Source: Nodosilinea nodulosa PCC 7104 (lineage in GTDB: Bacteria; Cyanobacteriota; Cyanobacteriia; Phormidesmidales; Phormidesmidaceae). Taken from it: a stretch of 64,000 bases of DNA. Shown here one piece after another: positions 44,202 to 51,881 of the stretch. The notes beneath the pieces were generated by a model. That model made no database searches and was not told the DNA's origin. It saw only the letters and a list, made by a program, of their open reading frames with translations. Each line of letters begins with the position of its first letter. The stretch's first letter is position 1. The position numbers and the translations under genes are program-made. The stretch spans positions 206,128 through 270,127 of the forward strand of contig NZ_JH976537.1 in NCBI RefSeq assembly GCF_000309385.1, written 5' to 3'.

Positions 44202-45725
44202 CTAGCCTGCTAAAGACTGACTTCTGCCAGCAGAAAGGCTTTCGATCATCAGCCTGATGGTGTGCCTATGGGCGTCTAATGTTGTTCCATCTAGGCCCAG
44301 ATAATTTGGATCTGTACCCCAGTTCAGCACCTTTAGAAGGATTTCGACGGGTGCTTGGGCGTAGGCAGAGCGGGAAACCGCCACCACGCATTCCGCCAGG
44401 CTTTTTTTGATGCAGGCATCAGAGCTTTCAGGATTTTGCAGCAAATGCTCCAACTTCGCCAGCTGGGCCTCAAAAATTTCTGTGCAGAACGGCAGCACCG
44501 GAGACACAATAAAATCTCCCGAAGCATCGACGCGGCTAGAGGTCTTCTCAACGGCGTTGACCAGCATATTTGCTTCCGTAGGGTCATCCCAGTCAACCTG
44601 GCCGCGAAAGAAGCCCTCCTCATAGCCAGCCGGGCATCCCTGAAAGTAAATAGGCAGTCGTTGGCCAGACACCAGAATTTTATACAGAGCAATTTCTAGC
44701 GTTTCCACCGGCCAGCCTAAATTGCGGCAAACCAAAAACTCTAGCTGCCGGGGTTGAGCGACAGCCAGGCTATTGAGTAAAAGGCTGACGGCCTCGTGGA
44801 CATTTTGAGCGCAAATATATTTATCCGGGGCGTGTATGTTGACCGTCTCACCCCGTCTCACCTTTTGATCGTACTGATCGCAGACGGAGCTATTGTCCAA
44901 CATATGGGTAAATCTAACCATGCCGTAGACGGTAGACCCACGCTGACTGGCCTGGGCAAACAACCATTCACAGACTTTTTTAGTGGCGGCATAGACCTCA
45001 CTCGTAACATAGCGAGAGGCCTTGCCCGTGGAGGAAAAGACGCAGTGCTTCACGCCATACTTTTCACAGAGGCGAATCACGTTTTGAGTGCCGAAGATAT
45101 TGGTAGATACGGCCTCTCGGACCTGTTTTTCCGCCAGGCCAGGGAGGCGCAGGGCGGCCAAATGAAACACTACGTCAGGTTTTTCGGCCGAAAAAACCCT
45201 GTCCAGCTGATCAAAATCTCTAACATCAGCTCGGCAATATATTTTTCTGTGCTTTGGTAGGGCTGAATCAGAACGTTCTGTCTCGTGATATGGAGCAATA
45301 TCTGCAATGATTATTTTTTTGACCTCAAAGGCTTCCAGCGCCTGAATGAGATGGCTACCGACACAGCCACTGCCGCCTGAAACTAAAACCGTAGCTCCTT
45401 TAAGCTTCGGCTTTACGCTACTTTCATAGCAGTGAACTCTGCGATTCCAAACATCCCTGAACGGGTCGTCTTGCAGCTGCCCTGCCGCCTGATAGGCCTG
45501 TATGAGTTCGTCAGTCAGTACGGATAGCTCCCTCAGAATAAATCTATCGCTAGGCTTGGGAGAACCTACGGGCACTAGCTGCTGGATAGTATTGATAATC
45601 GAGCATCGCTGATTTTTGGGTGGAGCCAAACAGTCAAGATGAGATCCGATGCTTGGCAATGAAGAATTTCTCAAAATTAGGCTTTGATCGAGATATGTCA
45701 TGGCAGCGTAAATTGACAGGAACAT
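44202..45725 (-). CDS. SDR-type NAD-dependent epimerase/dehydratase (polysaccharide biosynthesis)
   Basis: An extended short-chain dehydrogenase of 507 residues. An N-terminal extension of about 105 residues is followed by the Rossmann domain with VLVSGGSGCVGSHLIQAL, an Asp-terminated second strand (IIIADIAPYHE), DVVFHLAALRLPG, and the catalytic region FSSTGKASRYVTSEVYAATKK with Tyr-x-x-x-Lys. This resembles the CapD/Polysacc_synt_2 group. About 180 extra C-terminal residues are unassigned. The gene is visibly more AT-rich than its neighbours, suggesting transfer. Two tandem hairpins lie in its leader. A Met at 45701 is an alternative start. Confidence 0.8.
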   Translation of the reverse strand: MFLSIYAAMTYLDQSLILRNSSLPSIGSHLDCLAPPKNQRCSIINTIQQLVPVGSPKPSDRFILRELSVLTDELIQAYQAAGQLQDDPFRDVWNRRVHCYESSVKPKLKGATVLVSGGSGCVGSHLIQALEAFEVKKIIIADIAPYHETERSDSALPKHRKIYCRADVRDFDQLDRVFSAEKPDVVFHLAALRLPGLAEKQVREAVSTNIFGTQNVIRLCEKYGVKHCVFSSTGKASRYVTSEVYAATKKVCEWLFAQASQRGSTVYGMVRFTHMLDNSSVCDQYDQKVRRGETVNIHAPDKYICAQNVHEAVSLLLNSLAVAQPRQLEFLVCRNLGWPVETLEIALYKILVSGQRLPIYFQGCPAGYEEGFFRGQVDWDDPTEANMLVNAVEKTSSRVDASGDFIVSPVLPFCTEIFEAQLAKLEHLLQNPESSDACIKKSLAECVVAVSRSAYAQAPVEILLKVLNWGTDPNYLGLDGTTLDAHRHTIRLMIESLSAGRSQSLAG

Positions 45726-45734
45726 AATTTGAGA

Positions 45735-45791
45735 ACCGATTGCTAAAATCGGTCAGTCATTGATCTATTCTCCGAAAGAATAGATCAATGA
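45735..45791 (-). promoter_or_regulatory. Two tandem hairpins in the leader of the SDR gene
   Basis: Hairpin 1: ACCGATT (45735-45741) with AATCGGT (45747-45753). Hairpin 2: CATTGATCTATTCT (45758-45771) with AGAATAGATCAATG (45777-45790), a perfect 14-bp stem with a 5-base loop, extendable by one T-A pair. They lie about 10 and 33 bp upstream of the start. There is no T-run after them in the direction of the gene, so they are not classical terminators; an attenuator or translation-control role is possible. Confidence 0.55.
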
Positions 45792-46203
45792 ACAAAAATG
45801 CTTAGCAACAGCCAGCTGAAAAAAAATATTTCAAAATATGGCTATAAAGGATTGAATCCAAACAAAGCTAAACCCATTTCCCATAGATTAGGCGCTTACT
45901 TGGAATCAGATTAATCTCTATATAACTATTGGTCATCAGAGTCTCTACGGAACTGAAAAAACTTTTAACCAGAAAGTTATGTATATAAAGTTTTTGCGTT
46001 TCACCCCAGATCGTAGATATTTAGAGCTGTATTTGGGTCAGCTTTTCAGGCTGCCTTTCTCGAGCTGTACCTGCAAAAAAACTTAACTGAGTAGCGCCAG
46101 ATCCAATCGTGCGAAAATTGCCAGCAGCCCGAGAAATGGAATGGTTTTAGGGCCATTAAACCTCTCACGGCGCTGCGCCTGAGGGATGCGGCCTGTGAAA
46201 GCT
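45792..46203. other. AT-rich spacer, no gene seen
   Basis: About 410 bp between the SDR gene and the 3' end of the TauE gene. It is much more AT-rich than the window average, with no credible frame. It may mark an island edge. It must contain the end of the tauE transcript and the SDR promoter. Confidence 0.45.
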
Positions 46204-46980
46204 TTAGCGATTCTGGACCAAAACAAACATGGCCACGGCTAGCAGGAAGTACCCAAAGGATTTTTGCAGTTTTTGGGCTGGAACATGGCGAGCTAGATAG
46301 GCGCCGGGGAGAGTTCCTAGGCTGGCGGCAAAAATGAACAGCACGATCAGTTGCCAATTTAGGGCAACATGCCCCAGATAGCCCAGAAACCCGGTGATCG
46401 AGTTGGCAATAATAATTAGCAGAGACGTGCCGATCGCCTGTTTCATCGGCAACTTGGCCAGCAAGACCAGCGCCGGAACGATCGCAAAGCCGCCGCCCAC
46501 TCCCACCAGGCCGGTCAATACACCCACGGCCAGCCCTTCACTCAAAAGCCAGAGCCAGCAGTATTTACAAACAGGTTTAGGGTAGCCAGCTAGGGGATTG
46601 TCTGGCGGCATCGGCCTGGCACTGCGGTAGATCATAAACGCGGCGGCCAGCAGCATGGCGACAGCAAACAGCAGCATTTGAAAGGTTTCGGAAACCACGG
46701 GCAGGGTCGCAATCTTGGCCCCCGTAAACGTCCCCACCATGGTGGCAGAGCCAAAGACTAGCGCCGTTTTGAGATTGACATTGCCGGCTCGCCAGTGGGG
46801 AATCAGACCCAGGAAGCTGACAGTTCCCACGATGATCAGCGTCATGGCGATCGCCGATTTGGGGGCGACCCCCATCACATAGACCAGCACCGGCAGCGCC
46901 AGCACTGAGCCGCCCCCACCCAACAATCCCAGACTCAGGCCAATTCCCCCGGCCAGCCCTAGGCCAACGATCCAGGGCAT
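46204..46980 (-). CDS. TauE/SafE-family sulfite/organosulfur exporter
   Basis: An eight-segment membrane permease of 258 residues with the two family repeats: [24 protein letters not shown] at the N-terminus and [22 protein letters not shown] in the middle. The family exports sulfite, sulfoacetate or related anions and often accompanies rhodanese or sulfide-oxidising enzymes. Its ATG shares one base with the TGA of the rhodanese gene upstream (TGATG), indicating coupled translation. In this island it may remove sulfite formed from sulfide oxidation. Confidence 0.9.
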   Translation of the reverse strand: MPWIVGLGLAGGIGLSLGLLGGGGSVLALPVLVYVMGVAPKSAIAMTLIIVGTVSFLGLIPHWRAGNVNLKTALVFGSATMVGTFTGAKIATLPVVSETFQMLLFAVAMLLAAAFMIYRSARPMPPDNPLAGYPKPVCKYCWLWLLSEGLAVGVLTGLVGVGGGFAIVPALVLLAKLPMKQAIGTSLLIIIANSITGFLGYLGHVALNWQLIVLFIFAASLGTLPGAYLARHVPAQKLQKSFGYFLLAVAMFVLVQNR

Positions 46981-47534
46981 CAGTACTGGCTCCGCTGGTT
47001 GTAGGGCAGCTTGGCCAGCAGCAGGCCCAGCATGCAGGTATCCGTTACCCCCGCAAAAATTAGCCCTGCCCCCACGGCCCCGCTCAGCAGCAGAAACCAG
47101 GGAGAGACTAATGCCCCCAGCAGGGTTCCGGTCAGCATCAGAGAACCGGCCACAATTTGCACCTGACGCATCGGGCTAATTGGCGCACTCCGCCCACTCC
47201 GATTTGTGACAGTGGCATATCCCGCCTCTTTCCAAGCGCCAATGCCGCAGGCGAGATGCGCTACCGATTCAAACCCGGCGTCAAAAAGCTTTTGGGCGGC
47301 GATCGCCGATCGCCGCCCTGAACGACAGTACAGCACCAGTTTCGCATCATTCGTCTGGGGAATTTTGCGGAGATCGAACTGAGACAGCGCCACCAGGGTA
47401 GCCCCAGGAATATGCTCTGTCGCAAACTCCCCCGGTTCGCGCACGTCAATGAGGGTGGTGGATTGCTGGTCTAAGCTCTGTTTTAGAGTTTGAGCATTCA
47501 GCGTATGTAGCTGGTTCAACCGAGACGTCGACAT
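46980..47534 (-). CDS. Rhodanese-DUF2892 membrane protein (YgaP-like)
   Basis: A sulfurtransferase of 184 residues. The rhodanese domain (about 8-110) has the loop YCRSGRRS with catalytic Cys, and TLIDVREPGEFATEHIPGA. A DUF2892 module with two membrane helices follows (VQIVAGSLMLTGTLLGALVS, and LLSGAVGAGLIFAGVTDTCM). This is the layout of E. coli YgaP. It likely handles persulfide sulfur at the membrane. It starts at 47534 behind GGGAGA, and is divergent from the ArsR gene across an AT-rich dyad. Confidence 0.93.
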   Translation of the reverse strand: MSTSRLNQLHTLNAQTLKQSLDQQSTTLIDVREPGEFATEHIPGATLVALSQFDLRKIPQTNDAKLVLYCRSGRRSAIAAQKLFDAGFESVAHLACGIGAWKEAGYATVTNRSGRSAPISPMRQVQIVAGSLMLTGTLLGALVSPWFLLLSGAVGAGLIFAGVTDTCMLGLLLAKLPYNQRSQY

Positions 47535-47659
47535 TCAAGATTCTCCCATTAGCAGTGCAGCGTACCGTTGCCAAAGCATTTCCCCAAGAGGCCAGAACGC
47601 TTCCCCAGCGCTCAGCGACTCAAGCCAAGACCAGGAACCCCTCCTTTTAGATTAATCTA

Positions 47660-47675
47660 TTATATAGTTATATAA
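47660..47675. promoter_or_regulatory. AT-rich perfect dyad, probable ArsR operator
   Basis: TTATATA-GT-TATATAA is a perfect 16-bp dyad in the divergent region between the rhodanese and ArsR genes. A related half (CATATAACTT) follows near 47718-47727. The position suits repression of both transcripts by the ArsR protein encoded beside it. Confidence 0.55.
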
Positions 47676-47760
47676 AAGATAAAGTATCTGATTGTCCTGA
47701 AATCTGAGTAAGATAGTCATATAACTTGTCTTCTAAGACGTGGTATCTTTCCCTCGACCT

Positions 47761-48132
47761 ATGGCCCTACCTCCCTCTGCCCTGGCTCCCGTGGCCGATT
47801 ACTTCAAAGTCCTGTCTGAGCTCAGCCGCTTGCAGGTGCTGTGTTCTCTAAAGTCAGGCTCAAAGAATGTCACCGAAATTATTGAAGAAACTGGCCTGGG
47901 TCAGGCCAATGTCTCAAAGCACCTCAAGATTCTGGCCCAGGCCGGGATTGTCTCCCGCACCCCCCAGGGCGTTAGCGTTTACTACGAGATTGCCGAACCG
48001 TTCATTTTTGATCTGTGTGAGCTGGTAGGCGATCGCCTTTTCACGCGATTGGAAGCCCAGTCGCAACAGCTTAAACAGCTGGAAGGGTTGCGACGAGCTG
48101 AACCAGTTGGTGCAGACAGCAAAGGTTCCTGA
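47761..48132 (+). CDS. ArsR-family regulator (possible persulfide sensor)
   Basis: A winged-helix repressor of 123 residues: LSELSRLQVLCSLKSG, the recognition helix region LGQANVSKHLKILAQAGIV and the wing PQGVSVYYEI. Two cysteines, one in VLCSL (alpha-2) and one in FDLCEL (near the C-terminus), are 58 residues apart. This recalls the dithiol of the SqrR/BigR persulfide sensors, although their spacing is about 66, so the match is not exact. The context (rhodanese, TauE, sulfide:quinone reductase) supports a reactive-sulfur role. A GTG at 47740 is an alternative start. Terminator at 48172-48215. Confidence 0.85.
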   Translation: MALPPSALAPVADYFKVLSELSRLQVLCSLKSGSKNVTEIIEETGLGQANVSKHLKILAQAGIVSRTPQGVSVYYEIAEPFIFDLCELVGDRLFTRLEAQSQQLKQLEGLRRAEPVGADSKGS

Positions 48133-48171
48133 TCCCTTGCGCCCCAAGCCGGTCGGCTAAGTCCTCATCCG

Positions 48172-48215
48172 TTGCCCCACGCACACCTAGCAGGGTATGC
48201 GTGGGGCAATTTTTT
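48172..48215 (+). terminator. Rho-independent terminator after the first arsR
   Basis: TTGCCCCACGCA (48172-48183) pairs exactly with TGCGTGGGGCAA (48198-48209), followed by six T residues. It lies 39 bp after the stop. Confidence 0.9.
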
Positions 48216-48469
48216 GGGGCAATTTTTGGCTCAGGCCGTTATGCCAAATCTTGATAAGCTACCCCCGATTAGTGGCGCATTGCGGCTAATCAAAGCCATC
48301 AGGGCGCTGCCAGGCGAGGGTGTAGCCGCGAATGCATCCTATGGTCTACCTTTTGGGAATCAGGATTATGGGATTCGGATTCGGTATTACAGAATATTAA
48401 ACCTCTTAATGCAGTTAATTATATAACCTTATAGTGTTATAGTTATTCCACTGAGCTGCCGGAGGCGCC
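48216..48469. promoter_or_regulatory. Promoter region of the DUF2892-SQR unit with AT-rich dyad
   Basis: About 250 bp with no gene. TATAAC (48422-48427) and GTTATA (48436-48441) form a dyad with 8-bp spacing, inside a strongly AT-rich stretch just upstream of the DUF2892 gene. TATAGTTAT occurs both here and inside the dyad at 47660, suggesting a shared operator. Confidence 0.5.
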
Positions 48470-48688
48470 ATGGTGAGGTCGGTTAACGGTCGAAAGCAAG
48501 CCTGGACTCAGCACCAGTGGGTGCGGTTAATTGCAGGCAGCATCGTACTGATCAGTTTGTCGCTCTCGCTAATCAACCCCAGCTGGCTGTTTTTGACCGC
48601 GTTTGTGGGGCTAAACCTGCTGCAATCGGCATTTACCAACTGGTGCCCGCTGATTGTGCTGCTAAAAAAACTGGGCGTGAGGGAGTGA
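48470..48688 (+). CDS. DUF2892 membrane protein
   Basis: A 72-residue protein with two membrane helices (WVRLIAGSIVLISLSLSL, and SWLFLTAFVGLNLLQSAFT) and the DUF2892 signature FTNWCPLIVLLKKLGV. The family is the membrane half of YgaP-like proteins and is regularly found next to rhodanese and sulfide-oxidation genes. The Cys in NWCP is conserved in the family. It starts at the ATG at 48470 behind GGAGG and is 78 bp upstream of the sulfide:quinone reductase gene, probably cotranscribed. Confidence 0.9.
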   Translation: MVRSVNGRKQAWTQHQWVRLIAGSIVLISLSLSLINPSWLFLTAFVGLNLLQSAFTNWCPLIVLLKKLGVRE

Positions 48689-48766
48689 TGGGGTGAGGCG
48701 TGACGAGGTGCCCGCCGAAGATTTCAATACTCAATATTAAAAACTCAACTTTTAGGAGTCGCTGCT

Positions 48767-50068
48767 ATGGCTCGCGTTGTTGTGATTGGGGCCGGGCTAG
48801 GAGGATTACCTGCCGCCTACGAACTGAGGCATGCTTTGCCCCAGGAACATCAGATCACGCTGATTTCAAATCAGCCGAAATTCACCTTTGTGCCCTCGCT
48901 GCCCTGGGTGGGGCTGGGGCTAAAATCCCTCGATCGCATCCAGCTAGATTTAGCCGCGATCGTGCCGCAGCACGGCATTGAGTTTATTCAGGCGGCGGTT
49001 ACGGCCATTGATCCAAAGTCCCGCCAGCTTAGGATGGATGCCACAACGCTGGACTACGACTACGCCGTCATTGCCACGGGGCCAGAGCTGGCGCTAGATG
49101 CCCTGCCGGGGTTGGGGCCAGAAGGCGGTTACACCCACTCGGTATGCAATCCCCACCATGCGGTGTTAGCTGGGAAAGCGTGGGAGAAATTTCTGGCCGA
49201 TCCAGGCCCTATTGTGGTGGGTGCGGCACCGGGGGCCAGTTGTTTTGGCCCCGCCTACGAGTTTGCTTTTTTGATTCACCACGTGCTGAAGCAGAAGGGG
49301 TTGAGGGCGCAGGTGCCAATCACCTTCATTACCTCAGAACCCTACGCCGGGCATCTGGGCATCGGCGGCATGGCCAAGTCTCGCTGGCTGATTCGCAAGT
49401 TCATGGCCGATCGCGAAATTGAGCTGATGGAAAACACGGCCATTTCGCATTTTGAAGCCGACGCGGTACATCTGACCGACGGGCGGAAAATTCCCTCCCG
49501 GTTCACCATGGTGCTGCCGCCGTTTCGAGGCCCGCGCTTTCTGCGCGAGGCACCGGGCCTGGCCGATGCCAAAGGGTTTGTGCCTGTGTTGCCCACCTAC
49601 CGGCACCCCGACTTTGAGTCGATTTACTCGGTGGGGGTGATCACCCAGCTCAAACCCGTGGAGCAAACCCCTATTCCCACTGGCGCGCCCAAGGTGGGGC
49701 TGATGTCCGAAGAAATGGCGCTGGCGGTGGCCCACAACATTGCCCTGGAGCTGGGGGTGGCGACGGGACTTCAGTCTAAACCAACTCTCCAGGCCGTTTG
49801 CTTTGCCGACTTTGGCAACACCGGGGCGCTGTTTTTAGCCGACCCGCTCCTGCCGGATGCGTCGGGGGAGCGCGATCGCGCCCTGATTTTTAACGGCATC
49901 TGGGTCTCCTGGATGAGGACGGGGTTCGAGAAATATTTTCTGACGAAAATGCGCCTGGGCTGGACGATTCCCTGGTTCGAGCGGTGGGGCTTTCGGGCGA
50001 TCGGGTTGCCGCTGGTGACACCTCTGCCCGCCCGTGAGCAAAGCCGCTCGTTAGCGCCGACCGTTTGA
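48767..50068 (+). CDS. sqr: Sulfide:quinone reductase
   Basis: A FAD enzyme oxidising sulfide to polysulfide and passing electrons to quinone at the membrane. The FAD fingerprint is VVVIGAGLGGLPAAYEL (4-20). The three catalytic cysteines have family-like spacing: Cys127 (HSVCNPHH), Cys159 (GASCFGPAYEF) and Cys345 (QAVCFADFG). The C-terminal amphipathic part (about 380-420, WMRTGFEKYFLTKMRLGW) suits peripheral membrane attachment. Length is 433 residues. The ATG at 48767 follows AGGAG. In cyanobacteria it supports sulfide detoxification and, in some strains, sulfide-driven anoxygenic photosynthesis. Confidence 0.93.
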   Translation: MARVVVIGAGLGGLPAAYELRHALPQEHQITLISNQPKFTFVPSLPWVGLGLKSLDRIQLDLAAIVPQHGIEFIQAAVTAIDPKSRQLRMDATTLDYDYAVIATGPELALDALPGLGPEGGYTHSVCNPHHAVLAGKAWEKFLADPGPIVVGAAPGASCFGPAYEFAFLIHHVLKQKGLRAQVPITFITSEPYAGHLGIGGMAKSRWLIRKFMADREIELMENTAISHFEADAVHLTDGRKIPSRFTMVLPPFRGPRFLREAPGLADAKGFVPVLPTYRHPDFESIYSVGVITQLKPVEQTPIPTGAPKVGLMSEEMALAVAHNIALELGVATGLQSKPTLQAVCFADFGNTGALFLADPLLPDASGERDRALIFNGIWVSWMRTGFEKYFLTKMRLGWTIPWFERWGFRAIGLPLVTPLPAREQSRSLAPTV

Positions 50069-50153
50069 GGCAGCGGGGGGATGAAAGGATTGGGCAGTCT
50101 ACTCTGCCAATTCTGCATGATTCCACCTGATTAACGCTGAGGGGAAATGTGCC

Positions 50154-50468
50154 ATGGACGCAATGCTGAGCCCTGCCGAACTGGAGATACTGGCCGGTCG
50201 ATTTAAGATTTTGGCCGAACCCGCCCGACTGCAAATTCTTGCCGCGCTACGCCACCAGGAGCACAACGTGCAAGAAATTTGCGCCCACACCGGGCTTCAC
50301 CAGGGCAACGCCTCTAGGCATTTGCGGTTGATGAGAGACGCAGGGGTGGTGGCCTGTCGCCGGGAGGGCATTTGGCGCTATTACCGGGTCATCGATACCG
50401 AACTGTTGGCCCTCTGCCCCCATTTACACCCATCGTCTCACCCGTTTGAGGAGCAAAGAACACCATGA
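50154..50468 (+). CDS. Second ArsR-family regulator
   Basis: A winged-helix repressor of 104 residues: FKILAEPARLQILAAL, recognition helix LHQGNASRHLRLMRDAGVV, wing REGIWRYYRV. Cysteines lie in QEICAHTG, VVACRREG and LLALCPHL; the arrangement differs from the first ArsR, so it may sense another ligand. It starts at 50154 behind GAGGGG. Its last 4 bp overlap the start of the DUF3122 gene (ATGA), so it heads a unit reaching the RND pump. Confidence 0.88.
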   Translation: MDAMLSPAELEILAGRFKILAEPARLQILAALRHQEHNVQEICAHTGLHQGNASRHLRLMRDAGVVACRREGIWRYYRVIDTELLALCPHLHPSSHPFEEQRTP

Positions 50469-51004
50469 CGGCCTGTCGTATTCGGCAAATCTTTTCCTGG
50501 ATGCTTTTGCTAGGGGCAATTATTCTGGGCATTTTTCTGGGTCTGGAAATGTTGCATCCGCCCAGCGCCGCTGCCGCTGTGCGGCAACTAGAGGAAGCCC
50601 CCGGACAAAGGGTCTATCAATCTCGCCAAACCCTCAAAGATCAGCATGGAAATGCGTGGCAGGCCGTTGCCTTCAAACGTATTTTCCCTGACGGCGAGAG
50701 CAGCTTCGAGCTGAGGCTGGTGGGCTTTCCTGGCGCGGTTGCGATCGCACGCTCCCAACCGCTGACCTTAACCAGTTCCCTGGGCAAAACGCTGAGCGCG
50801 GCGGATGTTTCAGGCCAGATTTTTACCGATTCCACCCGGCCTGAAGCCCATGTAGGGCAATACGATCTTCAGCCTTTACTGCCGCAGCTACAGACAGGAA
50901 TTCCCCTCAAAGCGGCACTGCCAACCGTCGGTGGCGAAGCGGTAACTCTGTCTATTTCCCCCGCACTCATTGAGGAATGGCAGACCGTTTACAGCCATGG
51001 ATAG
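50465..51004 (+). CDS. DUF3122 domain protein
   Basis: Recognised as DUF3122, a cyanobacterial family of unknown function, by VYQSRQTLKDQHGNAWQAVAF and FELRLVGFPGAVAIARSQPL. An N-terminal hydrophobic segment (about 11-28, WMLLLGAIILGIFLGLEM) acts as signal or anchor, so the domain is periplasmic. Length is 179 residues. The start overlaps the ArsR stop by 4 bp, showing tight coupling. Its place between a sulfur-island regulator and an SCP2-like gene hints at a role in that stress response. Confidence 0.8.
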   Translation: MTACRIRQIFSWMLLLGAIILGIFLGLEMLHPPSAAAAVRQLEEAPGQRVYQSRQTLKDQHGNAWQAVAFKRIFPDGESSFELRLVGFPGAVAIARSQPLTLTSSLGKTLSAADVSGQIFTDSTRPEAHVGQYDLQPLLPQLQTGIPLKAALPTVGGEAVTLSISPALIEEWQTVYSHG

Positions 51005-51053
51005 TCGTTAGCTCCTTTGAGAATTTTTCAACCTAAATTTGAGAGAGTTTACA

Positions 51054-51449
51054 ATGTCAGACTTATTTTCACCGGCATGGATGCAGGCATTTGGTGAGCA
51101 GTGGAATGCCGAACCAGAGCTAGCCGATGCCCTGGCCAAGATTCATTTTAATTCGGTCATTGGCTATGGTTTTGTTGACGAGCCAAACCCCGCCGCCATG
51201 CTGAGGCTTGAGGAAGGGCGGGTTGTGTCTGCTGGCGCCTACGACGGGCAGCCGCTGAATTGGGATTTACGCGCCGATCGCAGCCATTGGCAGCAGTGGA
51301 GGACCAAAGGCCTGACCACGGCGGGGCTGGGTATGGCCTATGTGAGCCGCAAGCTGCAATTTCGGGTGGGAGACTACGCGGCCATGATTAAAGATCCCCG
51401 CATGGCGAAGCCGTTTATTAAATCGTTTGCGGTCATGGGCCGAGTTTGA
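51054..51449 (+). CDS. SCP2 sterol-binding-like protein
   Basis: A soluble 131-residue protein. The pattern (helical N-terminus SPAWMQAFGEQWNAEPELADAL, then strands, then KLQFRVGDYAAMIKDPRMAKPFIKSFAVMG) fits the SCP2-like lipid-binding fold: a hydrophobic cavity protein that could carry an apolar or sulfur-bearing ligand. The assignment is moderate. I start at the ATG at 51054; an in-frame TTG at 51039 is a poorer choice. Flanked by the DUF3122 and rhodanese genes in the same direction. Confidence 0.6.
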   Translation: MSDLFSPAWMQAFGEQWNAEPELADALAKIHFNSVIGYGFVDEPNPAAMLRLEEGRVVSAGAYDGQPLNWDLRADRSHWQQWRTKGLTTAGLGMAYVSRKLQFRVGDYAAMIKDPRMAKPFIKSFAVMGRV

Positions 51450-51521
51450 GCGGGAGAGAACGGGGCAACTAGCGCCCCCACCATTAGTTTTGCCAATAAC
51501 TGCACGGCGAGGAAGCCCGTT

Positions 51522-51869
51522 ATGACAGCCAAATCAAAGCGAATTAGCCAGAAGAGTTCAAACCCAGTTTTGCTCACCCCGGCCCAGCTAAAATCACGCC
51601 AAAATCACCTGCTGGTTGTGGATATAAGGGGCCGGTTGGAATACTGGCTGGGGCATATTCCCGGAGCGCAGCGGCTCAGCCGCAGCCGCGTGCTCAGAGA
51701 GATTTCTAAAGAGCAAGCGATCGTCCTCACCTGCCTGTCCGGCCACCGGAGCGCGATCGCGGCTCAGTGGTTTGTAACCCAGGGCTACCGACAGGTCTAC
51801 AACCTCCAGGGTGGTTTGCTGGCCTGGCAAAGCGCCGGGTATGCGCTGCGCCGGGGCCATCGTCCTTAA
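51522..51869 (+). CDS. Single-domain rhodanese
   Basis: A 115-residue sulfurtransferase. LVVDIRGRLEYWLGHIPGA corresponds to the CH2A-like region, and the active loop CLSGHRS bears catalytic Cys in LTCLSGHRSAIAAQWF. It ends with GGLLAWQSAGYAL. A basic N-terminal extension (KSKRISQKSS) precedes the domain; there is no signal peptide. It moves sulfane sulfur, likely persulfide made by the sulfide:quinone reductase. It lies 12 bp upstream of the RND adaptor gene. Confidence 0.92.
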   Translation: MTAKSKRISQKSSNPVLLTPAQLKSRQNHLLVVDIRGRLEYWLGHIPGAQRLSRSRVLREISKEQAIVLTCLSGHRSAIAAQWFVTQGYRQVYNLQGGLLAWQSAGYALRRGHRP

Positions 51870-51881
51870 GGAACAAGACCA

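Noticed and set aside
48172-48426. 84-residue plus-strand frame after the first arsR
   Set aside because: It begins inside a strong terminator hairpin and has no ribosome site or family resemblance.
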